Of a stretch of DNA of 64,000 nt, positions 25,504 to 37,160 are shown piece after piece. The notes beneath the pieces were generated by a model. It made no database searches. It had not been told where the DNA came from and saw nothing but the letters and a program-made list of their open reading frames with translations. Origin of the DNA: Sphingomonas sanxanigenens DSM 19645 = NX02 (lineage in GTDB: Bacteria > Pseudomonadota > Alphaproteobacteria > Sphingomonadales > Sphingomonadaceae); assembly GCF_000512205.2 (NCBI RefSeq), contig NZ_CP006644.1, forward strand, positions 2,846,520 through 2,910,519. Reading direction: 5' to 3'. The stretch's first letter is position 1; every line of letters starts with the position of its first letter. The translations under genes and the position numbers were made by a program.

Positions 25504-25767
25504 TCAGGCAGCGCGCCGGTGCGCGCGCTCGTCGGCCGCGAGCGGGCGGAAGGGGATCAGCGGCACCAGCGGCGCCGCAGCGATCTCGATGCTGGCATGA
25601 TAGATCTGCCGTTCCGCCTCGGCGAAGCTCAGCGCCGCACTGCGCGAGACGAAGCGGCCTTCAAGGCTCTTGCCGCTATCCTGGACGAGCCAATGGCCCG
25701 CCTTGTCCTGTCCGACATAGATGATCAGCCCGCGTTGATCGGGCTCCGAATAGAGTTCAGGCGACAT
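25504..25767 (-). CDS. Small conserved hypothetical protein
   Basis: 87 residues from ATG 25767 (the frame opens three codons earlier). Soluble, with alternating strands GLIIYVGQDKAGHWLVQDSGKSLEGRFVSRSAALSFAEAERQI, the pattern of a compact one-domain beta-sheet protein like the DUF2188 group, though I cannot assign it. It is first in the small operon with the methyltransferase and membrane protein. No catalytic motif is visible. Confidence 0.65.
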   Translation of the reverse strand: MSPELYSEPDQRGLIIYVGQDKAGHWLVQDSGKSLEGRFVSRSAALSFAEAERQIYHASIEIAAAPLVPLIPFRPLAADERAHRRAA

Positions 25768-25926
25768 GCACCGCACCTTCTACGAACGAGCATCAAGCGC
25801 TCGCCCGCAGAATTACGAACCTCGCCATAGCGTTTCGAGATCGATCGGCGCGAACCGCATAATGGCCGCATAGCATTGCCTTCGGCCCGTCGCGTTTGCC
25901 GTCGGTTCGTCGACGCGGCGATGCCT

Positions 25927-28900
25927 TCAGAACTGGATCGTCAACCGCCCCGCATAATCGCCCGCAGCTTCGGCGGGTTCGCCCGCGGGGCCGGTGAGTT
26001 CGGCCGCCTGCCCCTTGGCGCCCATCGCCGGGATGGCGTGGAGGAAGCCGAAGTCGCTCGCCGGGAAATCGACCGTGGTCGTCGGGAAGTCGGCCAGCCG
26101 CGCGCCGAGCTGGAGATAGGGCGCCCCCTCATTGGCGATGGTCAGCGTGCCGCCATCGGCGCCGAGGCGCACCCAGCGCGGATCGGCGAAATAGCCGGCA
26201 TGGCTCGCATCGGGCACGCCTGACGGTTCGGCGCCGGCGATGTCGTATACGCCGAGCACCGGCCCGCGCAGCCGGTTCTGCCAGACCGGCGACGGACCCC
26301 GGACCAGCGCGCGGGCGGTGCGGATCCCACCTCCGGTCCGATCGAAGCCGATGCCATGGTAGAGGAAGCGGCCGGTGAGCCGATAGCGATAGTCGAGCGT
26401 CAGCCGGCCGTCCGCCGCCATCGTCCAGCGCGCACTGTCCAGCCCGCCGGAATGGCGCGCCTCGATCCAGGCGATGGCACGGCCGGTGACGGGATCGCGG
26501 CCGGTGCCGCTGCTGATCGCAGGCATGGCGGCCGCCTCGGGCAGCGCGAACCGCTCCCCATCGCCCGCCAGCCTCACCGAGCGGATCGTGGGGGCGGCGC
26601 GCACGCCGGCGATGTTGGTGAGCCGCACCGCGCGCAGCATCCGCGGCGCAAAGGCATAGGTCTGGCCGTCGCGCGCCACGCGTGCGCCGTCATAGACCAT
26701 GTCCCAGTTCTGCAGGTCAGAAGAAACCTCGATACAGAAGCCCGCCCAGCCATCCTGCTCGGCGATGCCGGTGTCGATGCTGGCGAGGTTGGCCAGCATC
26801 GGCCGCGGCAGCGTATAGACGCCGCCCTCGCCCGCCTTCGCGTCGATCCAGGCCGGCTCTTCCTTGGGCTTTGGCCGCGCGACGGCCAGTTGCGGGCCGG
26901 CGGCGAAGGCGTGCTGCCGGCTGCCGTTGCGGAGCCCGGTGAGCAGGCCGGTGGCGGGATCGAAGGTGGCGCTGACCGGCCCCGCCTGCAGTCGCAGCGC
27001 GGCGCCATCCTTGACGATGCGCGGCTCGCCCACGGCCGCTGCCGGCGCGGCCGCCGGCTTCTCCGCGGTCGGCCAGACCCAGCTCCACAGCACCGCCTCG
27101 CCGCGCCGCGCGGTGAGACGGAGCGCATCGGCGCGCTTGCCCGCAGCCAATGGCGGCACGCTCAGCGTGCCGCTCGCATGCGGCGCCACCGGCGGCCCCG
27201 CCAGGTCGCCCGCGGCAATGATCCCCGGGTTGGTGGTGACGCTGGTGGGCGCGGCGAAATCGATCCACTCGTAGCAAAAGCGCACCTGATCGAGCGCGGT
27301 GAAGTCATAATCGTTGCGCACGTCGAGGCGGCCGTCGAAACCGGCACCGAGGCTGGGCGTGACGAGCTGGACGGGGGACCAGATGGCCTTGACGGTGAAC
27401 CAGCTCGGCTCCTTCTCCATATGCGGCCCGACGATACCGTCGGGCGCATAGGCGGCATAGGTGTCGATCCGCCCGCCCTGGTCGGTCCGGACGATGCCCT
27501 CGTCCGCATAATTCCACAGGAAGCCGCCGGCCCCGCGCGGCGAGGCGGCGATCGCGCGCCAATAATCGTCGAGCCCCGATCCGATGCCGCCATCGAACAG
27601 GCCGTGGAGGAACTCGGTTGGCATCACCAGCATCGGCCCCGCCAGCCGGCGCTGGAGATCGGGATAGCGCGGATAATGCTTCGTATCGATGCCGCCGAAC
27701 GCCTCCCACGGGTGCAGCACGCGGCGGCGCTGCGGATCGTAGAGCGCGAAATCGCCGTCCAGATCGCGGTTCCAGCCGCCCTCGTTGCCGTTGGTCCACA
27801 ACAGGATGCTGGGATGGTTGACGTCCCGCTCGACCAGTTCGCGGATCAGCTTGCGGCCGACCTCGGTATCGTGCGCGTGCTGCCAGCCGCTGAGTTCGTC
27901 GATGACATAGAGGCCGAGTTCGTCCGCCGCCTCGAGGAAGGATTCTTCCGGCGAATAATGCGACATGCGCACCGCGTTCATGTTGAGCGCGCGGAGGCTG
28001 CGGACGTCGGCATAGGCGTCGGCGCGCGAGATTGCGCGGCCGGTTTCGGGCCGGAAGCTGTGGCGGTTGACGCCCTTCAGCAGGATACGCTGGCCATTGA
28101 GGAACAGGCCGATGCCGTCGCGCACCTCGAAGGTGCGAAAGCCGAAGCGGCGGGTGACATGATGTACCGCCGTCTCGCCCTCGAACAGGGTGACGTCGAG
28201 GGTGTAGAGGTGCGGCGTTTCGGCGGTCCACAGCGCCGGCCGGTCGACCTGCCCCTGCAGTCGCACCGCGCCGGCGCCGCCGGCGGGGATGATCGTCTCG
28301 AACGGCCGCCCGACCGGCTTGCCGTCCGCCCCCAGCACCTGCCCGACGACGCGGGTGACGGTGCGGGGTGCTGCGAGCGCCACATCGGCGCCGACCACGC
28401 CGTTCGCCTGCGCGTCGATCGCGACATGGGCGATCGACTGCGCCGGCGCCGCTTCCAGCCAGACCGGGCGGTAGATGCCGCCGAACACCCAATAATCGCC
28501 ATGCCGCTCGGCAATGTCGGTGTCGCGCGCGGCGGAGGCTTCGCTCACCTCGACCTCCAGCCGGTTCTCCGCGCCGGGCTTCACCAGCGCGGTCACGTCA
28601 TGGCTGAAGCGATTGAAGCCGCCCTGGTGGATCGGCCCCGCGGGCACGCCGTTCACCTTGACCAGCGCGTCGGTCATCACGCCGTCGAAGACGATCCGGA
28701 TCGTGCGCCCCTTCCACGCCGCAGGCACCGTGAAGCTGCGGCTGTAGACCGCGCGGTCGCTGGCGCGCGGACCCTTGTCATAGCCATATTGATAATGGCC
28801 GAAGCCCTGCTGCTGCCAGTTGGAGGGCACCGGGATCGTGCCCGGCCGCCCGGCTTTCCGTCCGCCGTCGATCACGAAATCCCAGGGCACCGCATCGTCG

Positions 28901-29046
28901 GGGCCCTGACCCGACAGCATCTGCCGTTCCGTTGCGGGCGCCTCGGCATGGCCGAGCGCGGGCAGCGACACCGCTGCGAAGAGCGCGGCCGCCGGCATCC
29001 GGAAGATGCGCGTCTTGCCCAACGGCCGCTGGCGGCATGCCTTCAT
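25927..29046 (-). CDS. Secreted glycoside hydrolase family 2 protein (beta-galactosidase type)
   Basis: 1039 residues. A signal peptide lies at about 1-34 (RIFRMPAAALFAAVSLPALGHA). The GH2 sugar-binding domain follows (PSNWQQQGFGHYQYGYDKGP, YSRSFTVP, HGDYWVFGGIYRPVWLE), then the immunoglobulin-like domain and the TIM barrel with GVNRHSFRPETGR and the acid/base motif LWTNGNEGGWNRD. A nucleophile candidate lies in VMPTEFLHGLFDGG. The long C-terminal region contains further beta-galactosidase small-chain-like strands. ATG 29046 has GAGGG six bases upstream; the open frame runs further into the divergent mscS gene but is not real there. It would cleave beta-linked oligosaccharides in the periplasm. 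No TonB receptor or sugar transporter is nearby. Confidence 0.92.
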   Translation of the reverse strand: MKACRQRPLGKTRIFRMPAAALFAAVSLPALGHAEAPATERQMLSGQGPDDAVPWDFVIDGGRKAGRPGTIPVPSNWQQQGFGHYQYGYDKGPRASDRAVYSRSFTVPAAWKGRTIRIVFDGVMTDALVKVNGVPAGPIHQGGFNRFSHDVTALVKPGAENRLEVEVSEASAARDTDIAERHGDYWVFGGIYRPVWLEAAPAQSIAHVAIDAQANGVVGADVALAAPRTVTRVVGQVLGADGKPVGRPFETIIPAGGAGAVRLQGQVDRPALWTAETPHLYTLDVTLFEGETAVHHVTRRFGFRTFEVRDGIGLFLNGQRILLKGVNRHSFRPETGRAISRADAYADVRSLRALNMNAVRMSHYSPEESFLEAADELGLYVIDELSGWQHAHDTEVGRKLIRELVERDVNHPSILLWTNGNEGGWNRDLDGDFALYDPQRRRVLHPWEAFGGIDTKHYPRYPDLQRRLAGPMLVMPTEFLHGLFDGGIGSGLDDYWRAIAASPRGAGGFLWNYADEGIVRTDQGGRIDTYAAYAPDGIVGPHMEKEPSWFTVKAIWSPVQLVTPSLGAGFDGRLDVRNDYDFTALDQVRFCYEWIDFAAPTSVTTNPGIIAAGDLAGPPVAPHASGTLSVPPLAAGKRADALRLTARRGEAVLWSWVWPTAEKPAAAPAAAVGEPRIVKDGAALRLQAGPVSATFDPATGLLTGLRNGSRQHAFAAGPQLAVARPKPKEEPAWIDAKAGEGGVYTLPRPMLANLASIDTGIAEQDGWAGFCIEVSSDLQNWDMVYDGARVARDGQTYAFAPRMLRAVRLTNIAGVRAAPTIRSVRLAGDGERFALPEAAAMPAISSGTGRDPVTGRAIAWIEARHSGGLDSARWTMAADGRLTLDYRYRLTGRFLYHGIGFDRTGGGIRTARALVRGPSPVWQNRLRGPVLGVYDIAGAEPSGVPDASHAGYFADPRWVRLGADGGTLTIANEGAPYLQLGARLADFPTTTVDFPASDFGFLHAIPAMGAKGQAAELTGPAGEPAEAAGDYAGRLTIQF

Positions 29047-29089
29047 CCTCATCCCTCTGTCAGCGTGGCGACATTGATCACCATCATGC

Positions 29090-29102
29090 GGAATATAATT
29101 CC
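29090..29102. promoter_or_regulatory. Palindromic operator candidate upstream of the GH2 gene
   Basis: A perfect inverted repeat GGAAT-ATA-ATTCC sits about 45 bases before the glycosidase start, flanked by further A/T bases in GC-rich surroundings. Its size and position suit a repressor site (LacI or GntR type). No regulator for it lies nearby. Confidence 0.45.
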
Positions 29103-29290
29103 ATATTATGCCAGTGCTACCGTGCGACAATATACGGGTCCAGCCATTTTTCTCGTGCACGATCAGCCGGAGATTCGCCGATCGCCGCGTCGAGCGCACA
29201 TCGTATCCGAGTTTCCGGCCCTGCGGGTTGATCCGGATGCGATCCGAAGCGTTGTCCCCCGCTCTTGCCGTATCGAGGAGCATATAGTCG

Positions 29291-30469
29291 ATGTTCACTG
29301 CCGCAGTCGTCCCCGCACCAACGGCCCGGGTGGATGCCGCGCGCCAGTTCCAGGCGATGGTGGACGAAAGCGTGGCATGGCTGGGCGACAATTGGCTGCG
29401 CATCCTGATCGCCCTTGGCGCCGCCGCGCTCATCGTGCTGCTGCTGCGCGCCGCGCGCGGCTGGAGCGCGCGACTGTGCGACCGGCGGGAAAGCGGCAAT
29501 GGCTGGCTGCGCATCGCCGGCGCCACGATCGGGCGCACGACCAATTTCTTCATCGTGATGGCCGCGGCGCGGCTCGTCGCCGGCTATGCCGCCCTGCCGC
29601 CGCTGCTCGACCGCACGATCGGCTTCCTGTTCACCCTCGCGGCGGCCTTTCAGGCGGCGATCTGGGCACGCGAGTTCATTCTGGGCGCGATCGAGCGCCG
29701 CACGCGGTCCGACGCCTATCATGGCGAGGCCTTGCTCAACGCGATGGGGCTGATCCGCCTGCTGATCAGCTGCGTCGTCTTCGCGATCGCGCTGGTGGTC
29801 GTGCTCGACAATCTCGGCGTCAACGTCACCGGCCTCGTCGCGGGTCTCGGTGTCGGCGGCATCGCGATCGGCCTCGCCGCGCAGGGCATCTTCGCCGATC
29901 TGTTCGCGGCACTGGCGATCATCTTCGATCGCCCCTTCCGCCGCGGCGACAACATCCAGTTCGGCACCAGCAGCGGCACGATCGAGGAGATCGGCCTGAA
30001 ATCCACCCGCATCCGCGCGTTCAGCGGCGAGGAGCGGATCATCTCCAACAAGTCGCTGCTCGACAAGGAGATTCTCAACACCACGCGGCGCAACCATATC
30101 CGGGTCGCGATGCCGATGCTGATTTCCTATCGTACGCCGACCGCGCAACTCGAGAAACTGCCGGCGATGGTCAGCGAGATCGTGACCGAACAGGGCGCGA
30201 CCGCGGCGCGCTCGGGCTTCGGCGGCCTGCGCGACAGCGCGATCGGTTTCGAACTGGAGGTCGATTTCCCGGGCACCGATTGGGGCGCCGCGCATGCCGG
30301 CCGCGACAGGATCGTCGTCGCGCTGCTCCGCCGTTTCGAAGAGGATGGCATAGAGATCGGGCTGCCCGCGCAGACCAGCTACATCGCCGGGCTGCCCGAG
30401 GCGCCCGCGGTTGCGCTGCGCACCGCCAAGGGCGCGACCAATGGAAATCTCGCAAAGCATCACGGTTGA
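29291..30469 (+). CDS. mscS: MscS family mechanosensitive ion channel
   Basis: 392 residues. TM helices lie at about 36-54, 85-105 and 150-175. The pore helix with glycine/alanine packing is GLVAGLGVGGIAIGLAAQGIFADLFAALAIIFDRPFRRGD (about 178-217), followed by the beta domain (GTIEEIGLKSTRIRAFSGEERIISNK). The channel opens under membrane tension to release solutes after osmotic downshock. GAGGAG is nine bases before the ATG. It lies upstream of pgm, 36 bases apart, and may share its transcript. The start site is 245 bases from the divergent GH2 gene. Confidence 0.94.
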   Translation: MFTAAVVPAPTARVDAARQFQAMVDESVAWLGDNWLRILIALGAAALIVLLLRAARGWSARLCDRRESGNGWLRIAGATIGRTTNFFIVMAAARLVAGYAALPPLLDRTIGFLFTLAAAFQAAIWAREFILGAIERRTRSDAYHGEALLNAMGLIRLLISCVVFAIALVVVLDNLGVNVTGLVAGLGVGGIAIGLAAQGIFADLFAALAIIFDRPFRRGDNIQFGTSSGTIEEIGLKSTRIRAFSGEERIISNKSLLDKEILNTTRRNHIRVAMPMLISYRTPTAQLEKLPAMVSEIVTEQGATAARSGFGGLRDSAIGFELEVDFPGTDWGAAHAGRDRIVVALLRRFEEDGIEIGLPAQTSYIAGLPEAPAVALRTAKGATNGNLAKHHG

Positions 30470-32149
<1,680 letters not shown>

Positions 32150-32161
32150 CCGGAAAGAAAG

Positions 32162-32190
32162 AGGGCCGCCTCCTTTCCGGAAGCGGCCCT
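32162..32190. terminator. Bidirectional hairpin terminator between pgm and hslU
   Basis: The stem AGGGCCGC (32162-32169) pairs with GCGGCCCT (32183-32190) around a 13-base loop. It lies 13 bases after the pgm stop and 23 bases before the hslU stop, so it can serve both convergent genes. The plus-strand tail is only moderately T-rich. Confidence 0.65.
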
Positions 32191-32212
32191 TGTTCCTGTT
32201 CAGGCCACGCGC

Positions 32213-33511
32213 TTACAGCACATATTTGCTGAGATCGGTGTTCCGCGCGATCGCGCCGAGTTGCGTTTCGACATAGGAACGGTCCACGACCACCTTCGAA
32301 CCGCGGCGGTCCTCCGCCTCGAAGCTGACTTCCTCCAGCAATTTTTCCATGACCGTCGCCAGGCGGCGGGCGCCGATATTCTCGACCTCGCCATTCACCT
32401 CGGCGGCGATACGCGCGATCGCGGCGATGCCATCGTCGGTGAACTCGACCTCGACGCCCTCGGTGCCGATCAGCGCGCGATACTGCTCGGTCAGCGACGC
32501 GCGCGTGTCCTGCAGGATGCGGACGAAGTCGGCTTCGGTCAGCGCCTTCAGCTCGACCCGGATCGGCAGGCGGCCCTGCAGTTCGGGCAGAAGATCGCTG
32601 GGCTTGGCGACGTGGAACGCGCCCGAGGCGATGAACAGCACATGGTCCGTCTTCATCGGCCCATATTTGGTCGCCACCGTCGTGCCCTCGATCAGCGGCA
32701 GCAGATCGCGCTGCACGCCTTCGCGGCTCACCGAACCGCCGCGCACGTCGCTGACCGCGATCTTGTCGATCTCGTCGAGGAAGACGATGCCGTTCGCCTC
32801 GGCGTCGGCAAGCGCGACACGGCTCACCTCATCCTCGTCGAGCCGCTTGTCGGCCTCTTCCTCCACCAGCTTCGCCCAAGCGGCGGAAACCGGCATCTTG
32901 CGCCGCTTCGCCTTGCCGCCGGTCAGCTTGCCCATCATGTCCGACAGGTTGATCATGCCGACCTGCCCGCCCATGCCCGGGATCTCGAACGGCGCGCCGC
33001 CACTGTCGGAGACCTCGATCTCGATCTCCTTCTCGTCGAGATGACCGTCCTCGAAGCGCTGGCGGAAGGCGGTGCGCGTCGCCTCGCTGGCATCCTTGCC
33101 GACGAGCGCGTCGAGCAGGCGCGCCATCGCCGCCTCTTCGGCCTTGTCCTTCACCGCCAGCCGGCGGCGTTCCTTCTCGAGCCGCACCGCTTCCTCGACC
33201 AGATCGCGCGCGATCTGCTCCACATCGCGGCCGACATAGCCGACCTCGGTGAACTTGGTGGCTTCGACCTTGACGAACGGCGCATCGGCCAGCCGCGCCA
33301 GGCGGCGGCTGATCTCGGTCTTGCCGCAGCCGGTGGGCCCGATCATCAGGATGTTCTTGGGGCTCACCTCGTCGCGCAGTTCGGGCGCCAACTTCTGGCG
33401 CCGCCAGCGGTTGCGCATAGCCACAGCGACCGCGCGCTTGGCATCCTGCTGGCCGACAATATGCGCATCGAGCGCAGCGACAATGGCTTTGGGGGTAAGA
33501 TCGTCGTTCAT
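32213..33511 (-). CDS. hslU: ATP-dependent protease ATPase subunit HslU
   Basis: 432 residues starting [38 protein letters not shown]. Walker A is [16 protein letters not shown], Walker [13 protein letters not shown], with the I-domain insertion between (about 110-240) and the C-terminal end DLSKYVL that docks into HslV. HslU unfolds substrates for the HslV chamber. The frame extends upstream, but ATG 33511 is the conserved start. It follows hslV by about 77 bases. Confidence 0.97.
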   Translation of the reverse strand: MNDDLTPKAIVAALDAHIVGQQDAKRAVAVAMRNRWRRQKLAPELRDEVSPKNILMIGPTGCGKTEISRRLARLADAPFVKVEATKFTEVGYVGRDVEQIARDLVEEAVRLEKERRRLAVKDKAEEAAMARLLDALVGKDASEATRTAFRQRFEDGHLDEKEIEIEVSDSGGAPFEIPGMGGQVGMINLSDMMGKLTGGKAKRRKMPVSAAWAKLVEEEADKRLDEDEVSRVALADAEANGIVFLDEIDKIAVSDVRGGSVSREGVQRDLLPLIEGTTVATKYGPMKTDHVLFIASGAFHVAKPSDLLPELQGRLPIRVELKALTEADFVRILQDTRASLTEQYRALIGTEGVEVEFTDDGIAAIARIAAEVNGEVENIGARRLATVMEKLLEEVSFEAEDRRGSKVVVDRSYVETQLGAIARNTDLSKYVL

Positions 33512-33588
33512 CTTTTCGTCTTTCTCCCCTTCCGCCTGGCGGAAGGGGCCCGGATGGGGAATGTCGGGAGCCGCCGTGCGGGACGGAA

Positions 33589-34140
33589 TCAGGCCGCGGC
33601 GTCGAGGGTTTCGAGCGTGAGCTGGTCGTTGGTGTAGACGCACAGGTCGGCGGCGATCTTCATCGCCTTGCGGCAGATCGTCTCGGCATCGCTTTCATAT
33701 TCGTTGAGCCCGCGCGCGCCAGCCAGCGCGAAATTGCCGCCCGATCCGATCGCGGCGATGCCCTCGACGGGTTCGAGCACGTCGCCATTGCCGGTAAGGA
33801 TCAAGGTCACATCCTTGTCGGCGACGATCATCATCGCTTCGAGGTTGCGGAGATATTTGTCCGTCCGCCAGTCCTTGGCGAGTTCGACCGCGGCGCGCAG
33901 CAGCTGGCCATGATGCTGCTCCAGCTTGCGCTCCAGCCGCTCGAACAAGGTGAAGGCATCCGCAGTCGCGCCGGCGAAACCGCCGATCACGCTGCCGTCA
34001 TGCAGCCGTCGAACCTTGCGCGCATTGGGTTTCATCACGGTCTGTCCCATCGAGACCTGACCGTCGCCCACCACCACGACCTTGCCGCCCTTGCGGACCG
34101 AGAGGATCGTGGTGCCGTGCCATTTGGGTAATTCGCTCAT
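33589..34140 (-). CDS. hslV: ATP-dependent protease proteolytic subunit HslV
   Basis: 183 residues; the propeptide ends at HG and the catalytic threonine follows in [29 protein letters not shown]. Also visible are [27 protein letters not shown] and the end LTLETLD. HslV forms the two-ring threonine-protease chamber that HslU opens. The start at 34140 is set by the conserved short propeptide; the open frame upstream is not coding. The hslVU operon is usually heat-inducible, and a candidate sigma-32 promoter lies just upstream. Confidence 0.97.
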   Translation of the reverse strand: MSELPKWHGTTILSVRKGGKVVVVGDGQVSMGQTVMKPNARKVRRLHDGSVIGGFAGATADAFTLFERLERKLEQHHGQLLRAAVELAKDWRTDKYLRNLEAMMIVADKDVTLILTGNGDVLEPVEGIAAIGSGGNFALAGARGLNEYESDAETICRKAMKIAADLCVYTNDQLTLETLDAAA

Positions 34141-34170
34141 TGCCGTCCCGCTCGTGGTAGGTGGGGCGCG

Positions 34171-34199
34171 ATATGGGAAGCGTGCCGCCGTCCCGCAAT
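34171..34199 (-). promoter_or_regulatory. Possible heat-shock (sigma-32) promoter of hslVU
   Basis: On the minus strand ATTGCG (34194-34199) is followed after 16 bases by CCCATAT (34171-34177). The latter resembles the CCCAT-type -10 of sigma-32 promoters, and the site lies 30-60 bases before hslV. The -35 box is weak. Confidence 0.35.
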
Positions 34200-34223
34200 C
34201 GCACACCGCGGAGAGACGCGGGC

Positions 34224-35414
34224 TCAGCCCCGCGCGGTGCGGAACGCGGCGAGCCCGCCGGCGAGATCGGCGATCAGGTCGTCCGCATCCTCCAGCCCGA
34301 CATGCAGCCGCACCAGTAGCCCCGCGCCCTCCCATTTCGCGGCGGTGCGCACGGGATCGGCGGGCACCGCCAGGCTCTCGAACCCGCCCCAGCTATAGCC
34401 GATGCCGAACAGCTCCAGCGCATCGATCAGCGCCGCGCGCTCGGTCTCGTCGCCGCCGTCGAGCTCGAACGCGAACAGCCCCGACGCCCCCTTGAAGTCG
34501 CGCACCCACAGTTCGTGGCCCAGGCAGTCGGGCAGCGCGGGGTGAAGCACACGCGTCACCTCGGGCTGCTCCGCCAGCCAGCGCGCGACCTTCAGCCCAT
34601 TGTCGTGATGCCGCGCCAGCCGCACATCCATCGTGCGCAGCCCGCGCGCGCCGAGATAGGCATCGTCGGGGCTGACGCACTGGCCGAAGCCATAGGTGGT
34701 CGCGCGCAGATTTTCCCAACGGTCGGGTGCCGCCGTCACCGAGCCCAGCATCACGTCGCTGTGGCCGACGACATATTTGGTGCAGGCGAGGATGGTGAGG
34801 TCGATGCCATGCGCCATCGCCGGGAAGAACAGCGGCGTCGCCCAGGTGTTGTCGAGCAATGTCACCAGCCCGCGCGCTTTCGCCGCGGCGACGATCGCCG
34901 GCACATCCTGCACCTCGAAGGTCAGGCTGCCGGGGCTCTCCATGAACACCGCGCGGGTGCGCTCGCCGATCAGTTCGGCGATGCCCGCGCCGATCGTCGG
35001 ATCATAATAGCGTGTGGTGATGCCGAACGTCTTGAGCTGCCTGGCGCAGAAGGCGCGGGTCGGGCCATAGGTGCTGTCGACCATCAGCAGTTCGTCGCCG
35101 GGCGCGAGCACGCTGAGCAGCGCCATCGTCACCGCCGCCACGCCCGACGGGTAGAGCAAGGTGCCGGCAGCGCCGGGCTCGAGCTGCGTCAGCGCGTCCG
35201 CCAGCGACCATTGCGTCGGCGTGCCGCGCCGGCCGTAATAGAGGCGGTGGTGGGTATCGTCGCCCACCGCGCCCATCGCGGCCATATCCTCGTAGAGGAT
35301 CGTCGAGGCGCGCCACACCGGCACATTGACGATCCCCTGCGTCCACTCGCTGCGGCGCCCCGCCCCTACCAGTTGCGTGGGCAGGCGACGCTTCGCATCA
35401 TTGCCGTCGGTCAT
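34224..35414 (-). CDS. metC: Cystathionine beta-lyase (PLP, Cys/Met metabolism family)
   Basis: 396 residues of the Cys/Met-metabolism PLP fold: [36 protein letters not shown], the aspartate strand [12 protein letters not shown], the PLP lysine in [15 protein letters not shown] and the C-terminal [12 protein letters not shown]. MetC cleaves cystathionine to homocysteine, pyruvate and ammonia. The WGGFESL segment favours beta-lyase over gamma-synthase. The ATG at 35414 overlaps the sseA stop by four bases, so sulfurtransferase and lyase are coupled. Confidence 0.93.
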   Translation of the reverse strand: MTDGNDAKRRLPTQLVGAGRRSEWTQGIVNVPVWRASTILYEDMAAMGAVGDDTHHRLYYGRRGTPTQWSLADALTQLEPGAAGTLLYPSGVAAVTMALLSVLAPGDELLMVDSTYGPTRAFCARQLKTFGITTRYYDPTIGAGIAELIGERTRAVFMESPGSLTFEVQDVPAIVAAAKARGLVTLLDNTWATPLFFPAMAHGIDLTILACTKYVVGHSDVMLGSVTAAPDRWENLRATTYGFGQCVSPDDAYLGARGLRTMDVRLARHHDNGLKVARWLAEQPEVTRVLHPALPDCLGHELWVRDFKGASGLFAFELDGGDETERAALIDALELFGIGYSWGGFESLAVPADPVRTAAKWEGAGLLVRLHVGLEDADDLIADLAGGLAAFRTARG

Positions 35415-36259
35415 GCAGCGCCGGTCGCCTTCGGCGTCGCGGGGTCGGCACCCCATTCGGACCAGCTACCGTCATAAAGGCCGACATCGGTCTTGCCGAG
35501 CAGATGCGCGCCGAACAGCACGACCGCGGCGGTGATGCCGCTGCCGCACGTGGTGATCATCGGCTTGTCGAGGTTCACGCCCGCGTCGGTGAAGGCGGCG
35601 CGCAGCGCGTCGCCCTGCTTCCAGGTGCCGTCGGCGTTGAACAGCCGGCTGTAGGGCAGGTTCTTGGAGCCCGGGATGTGGCCGGAGGCGACGTCCGCGC
35701 GCGTTTCCGGCTCCTCGCCGGTGAAGCGGCTGGAACTGCGAGCGTCGACCACCTCGTTCACCTCATGGCCGAGATTGGCGAGCAGATCCGCCTTGGTGCG
35801 CGCCGCCGTCTCGTCCTGCCAGACCGTGAAGTGGCGATGGCGGACCGACGGCTTGCCGCTTTCCAGCGCGCGCCCTTCGGCCTTCCACTTCGGGAGGCCA
35901 CCATCGAGGATGGCGACATCGTGCGAACCGAAGATCTTGAGCATCCACCAGGCGCGCGCCGCGGTTTTCCAGGGGCTGTTGTCGTAGACGACGATGCGGC
36001 TGCCGTCGCCCAGCCCCAGCGCCTGCATGCGGCTGGCGAACTTCTCGGCCGGCGGCAGCATCGAAGGCAGCGGATCGTTGGTATCGCGCAGTTCCGCGAG
36101 GTTGAAATAGACCGCGCCCGGAATATGCTCCGCCTCGAATTCGGCGGCGGGATCGCGGCCGGCCTCCGGCAGCACGAGGGTCGCATCGACGATCCTGAGG
36201 TCCGGCGCCCCGATCTCTCCGGCAAGCCATTCGGTGGAAACAAGCGCGTCCATCTTCAT
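35411..36259 (-). CDS. sseA: 3-mercaptopyruvate sulfurtransferase (two rhodanese domains)
   Basis: 282 residues with an inactive first rhodanese domain (EWLAGEIGAPDLRIVDATLVLPEAG, then HIPGAVYFNL) and a catalytic second domain ending in ITTCGSGITAAVV, whose cysteine carries the persulfide. The CGSGxTA loop favours mercaptopyruvate over thiosulfate as donor. A second start codon at 36253 is possible. It is upstream of metC and coupled to it, giving a two-gene sulfur amino acid unit. It is divergent from queF. Confidence 0.94.
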   Translation of the reverse strand: MKMDALVSTEWLAGEIGAPDLRIVDATLVLPEAGRDPAAEFEAEHIPGAVYFNLAELRDTNDPLPSMLPPAEKFASRMQALGLGDGSRIVVYDNSPWKTAARAWWMLKIFGSHDVAILDGGLPKWKAEGRALESGKPSVRHRHFTVWQDETAARTKADLLANLGHEVNEVVDARSSSRFTGEEPETRADVASGHIPGSKNLPYSRLFNADGTWKQGDALRAAFTDAGVNLDKPMITTCGSGITAAVVLFGAHLLGKTDVGLYDGSWSEWGADPATPKATGAA

Positions 36260-36335
36260 CTCCCTGCGGCCTTTGTCGCCGATCTAGTCGGTGGCCGAAT
36301 TGAGGGAAAGGGTCTTAAGTCCTATAGGGGCATTC

Positions 36336-36782
36336 ATGCAGACCACCCATCTCGGGCAGACGTCGATGCTTCCGCACAGCCCGGAAGCCGCGACGCTCGA
36401 CTATGTCCCCAATCCGCGGCCCGGCCGCCCCTATCTGGTGCGCTTCACCGCACCCGAATTCACCTCGCTGTGCCCGGTCACCGGCCAGCCCGATTTCGCG
36501 CATCTCGTGATCGACTATGCCCCGGCTGAAACGATCGTCGAATCGAAGTCGCTCAAGCTGTTCCTCGGCGCGTTCCGCAATCATGCGGCGTTCCACGAGG
36601 ATTGCACCGTCGGCATCGGCGAGCGGCTGTTCACCGAGATGAAGCCGGTCTGGCTGCGCATCGGCGGCTATTGGTATCCGCGCGGCGGCATTCCGATCGA
36701 CGTGTTCTGGCAATCGGGCGCGCCGCCGCAGGGGATGTGGCTGCCGCCGCAGGACGTGCCGGGCTATCGCGGCCGGGGCTGA
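36336..36782 (+). CDS. queF: NADPH-dependent 7-cyano-7-deazaguanine reductase QueF
   Basis: 148 residues of the unimodular QueF type: the catalytic cysteine in [20 protein letters not shown], the family motif [23 protein letters not shown] and the C-terminal [17 protein letters not shown]. It reduces preQ0 to preQ1 in queuosine synthesis. The frame opens 15 codons earlier, but ATG 36336 has AGGGG upstream and matches homologues. No preQ1 riboswitch is visible in the short upstream gap. Confidence 0.95.
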   Translation: MQTTHLGQTSMLPHSPEAATLDYVPNPRPGRPYLVRFTAPEFTSLCPVTGQPDFAHLVIDYAPAETIVESKSLKLFLGAFRNHAAFHEDCTVGIGERLFTEMKPVWLRIGGYWYPRGGIPIDVFWQSGAPPQGMWLPPQDVPGYRGRG

Positions 36783-36875
36783 TCCCTCGGCCGCCGATCA
36801 CCATCTTTCGACCAGTGGCGTTGCCGCGGTGCGGCGCAACCGCTATCTCCGCGTCGACACAGACAAGGGACGCAG

Positions 36876-37160
36876 ATGCCGCTCATTCTCGATATTCTCC
36901 AGTATCTGATCAACATCGTCTGGTGGATCATCGTCATCCAGGCGATCCTGTCATGGCTGGTCGCCTTCAACGTGATCAACACCAGCAACGACTTCATCCG
37001 CCAGTTGCTCTACGCGCTGGATCGGCTGACCGAGCCGCTCTACCGCCCGATCCGGCGGATCTTGCCGGATCTGGGCGCGCTCGACCTGTCGCCGCTGGTC
37101 GTGCTGATCATTCTTGCGATCCTCAGCATGGCGATCAACCGCGCCTACTTCATGCTATGA
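36876..37160 (+). CDS. yggT: YggT family membrane protein
   Basis: 94 residues: two TM segments at about 8-32 and 66-90 joined by the signature [43 protein letters not shown]. YggT proteins are small inner-membrane proteins, linked in some bacteria to osmotic tolerance or division; the function is not settled. Its stop overlaps folD by four bases, giving tight coupling. Confidence 0.93.
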   Translation: MPLILDILQYLINIVWWIIVIQAILSWLVAFNVINTSNDFIRQLLYALDRLTEPLYRPIRRILPDLGALDLSPLVVLIILAILSMAINRAYFML

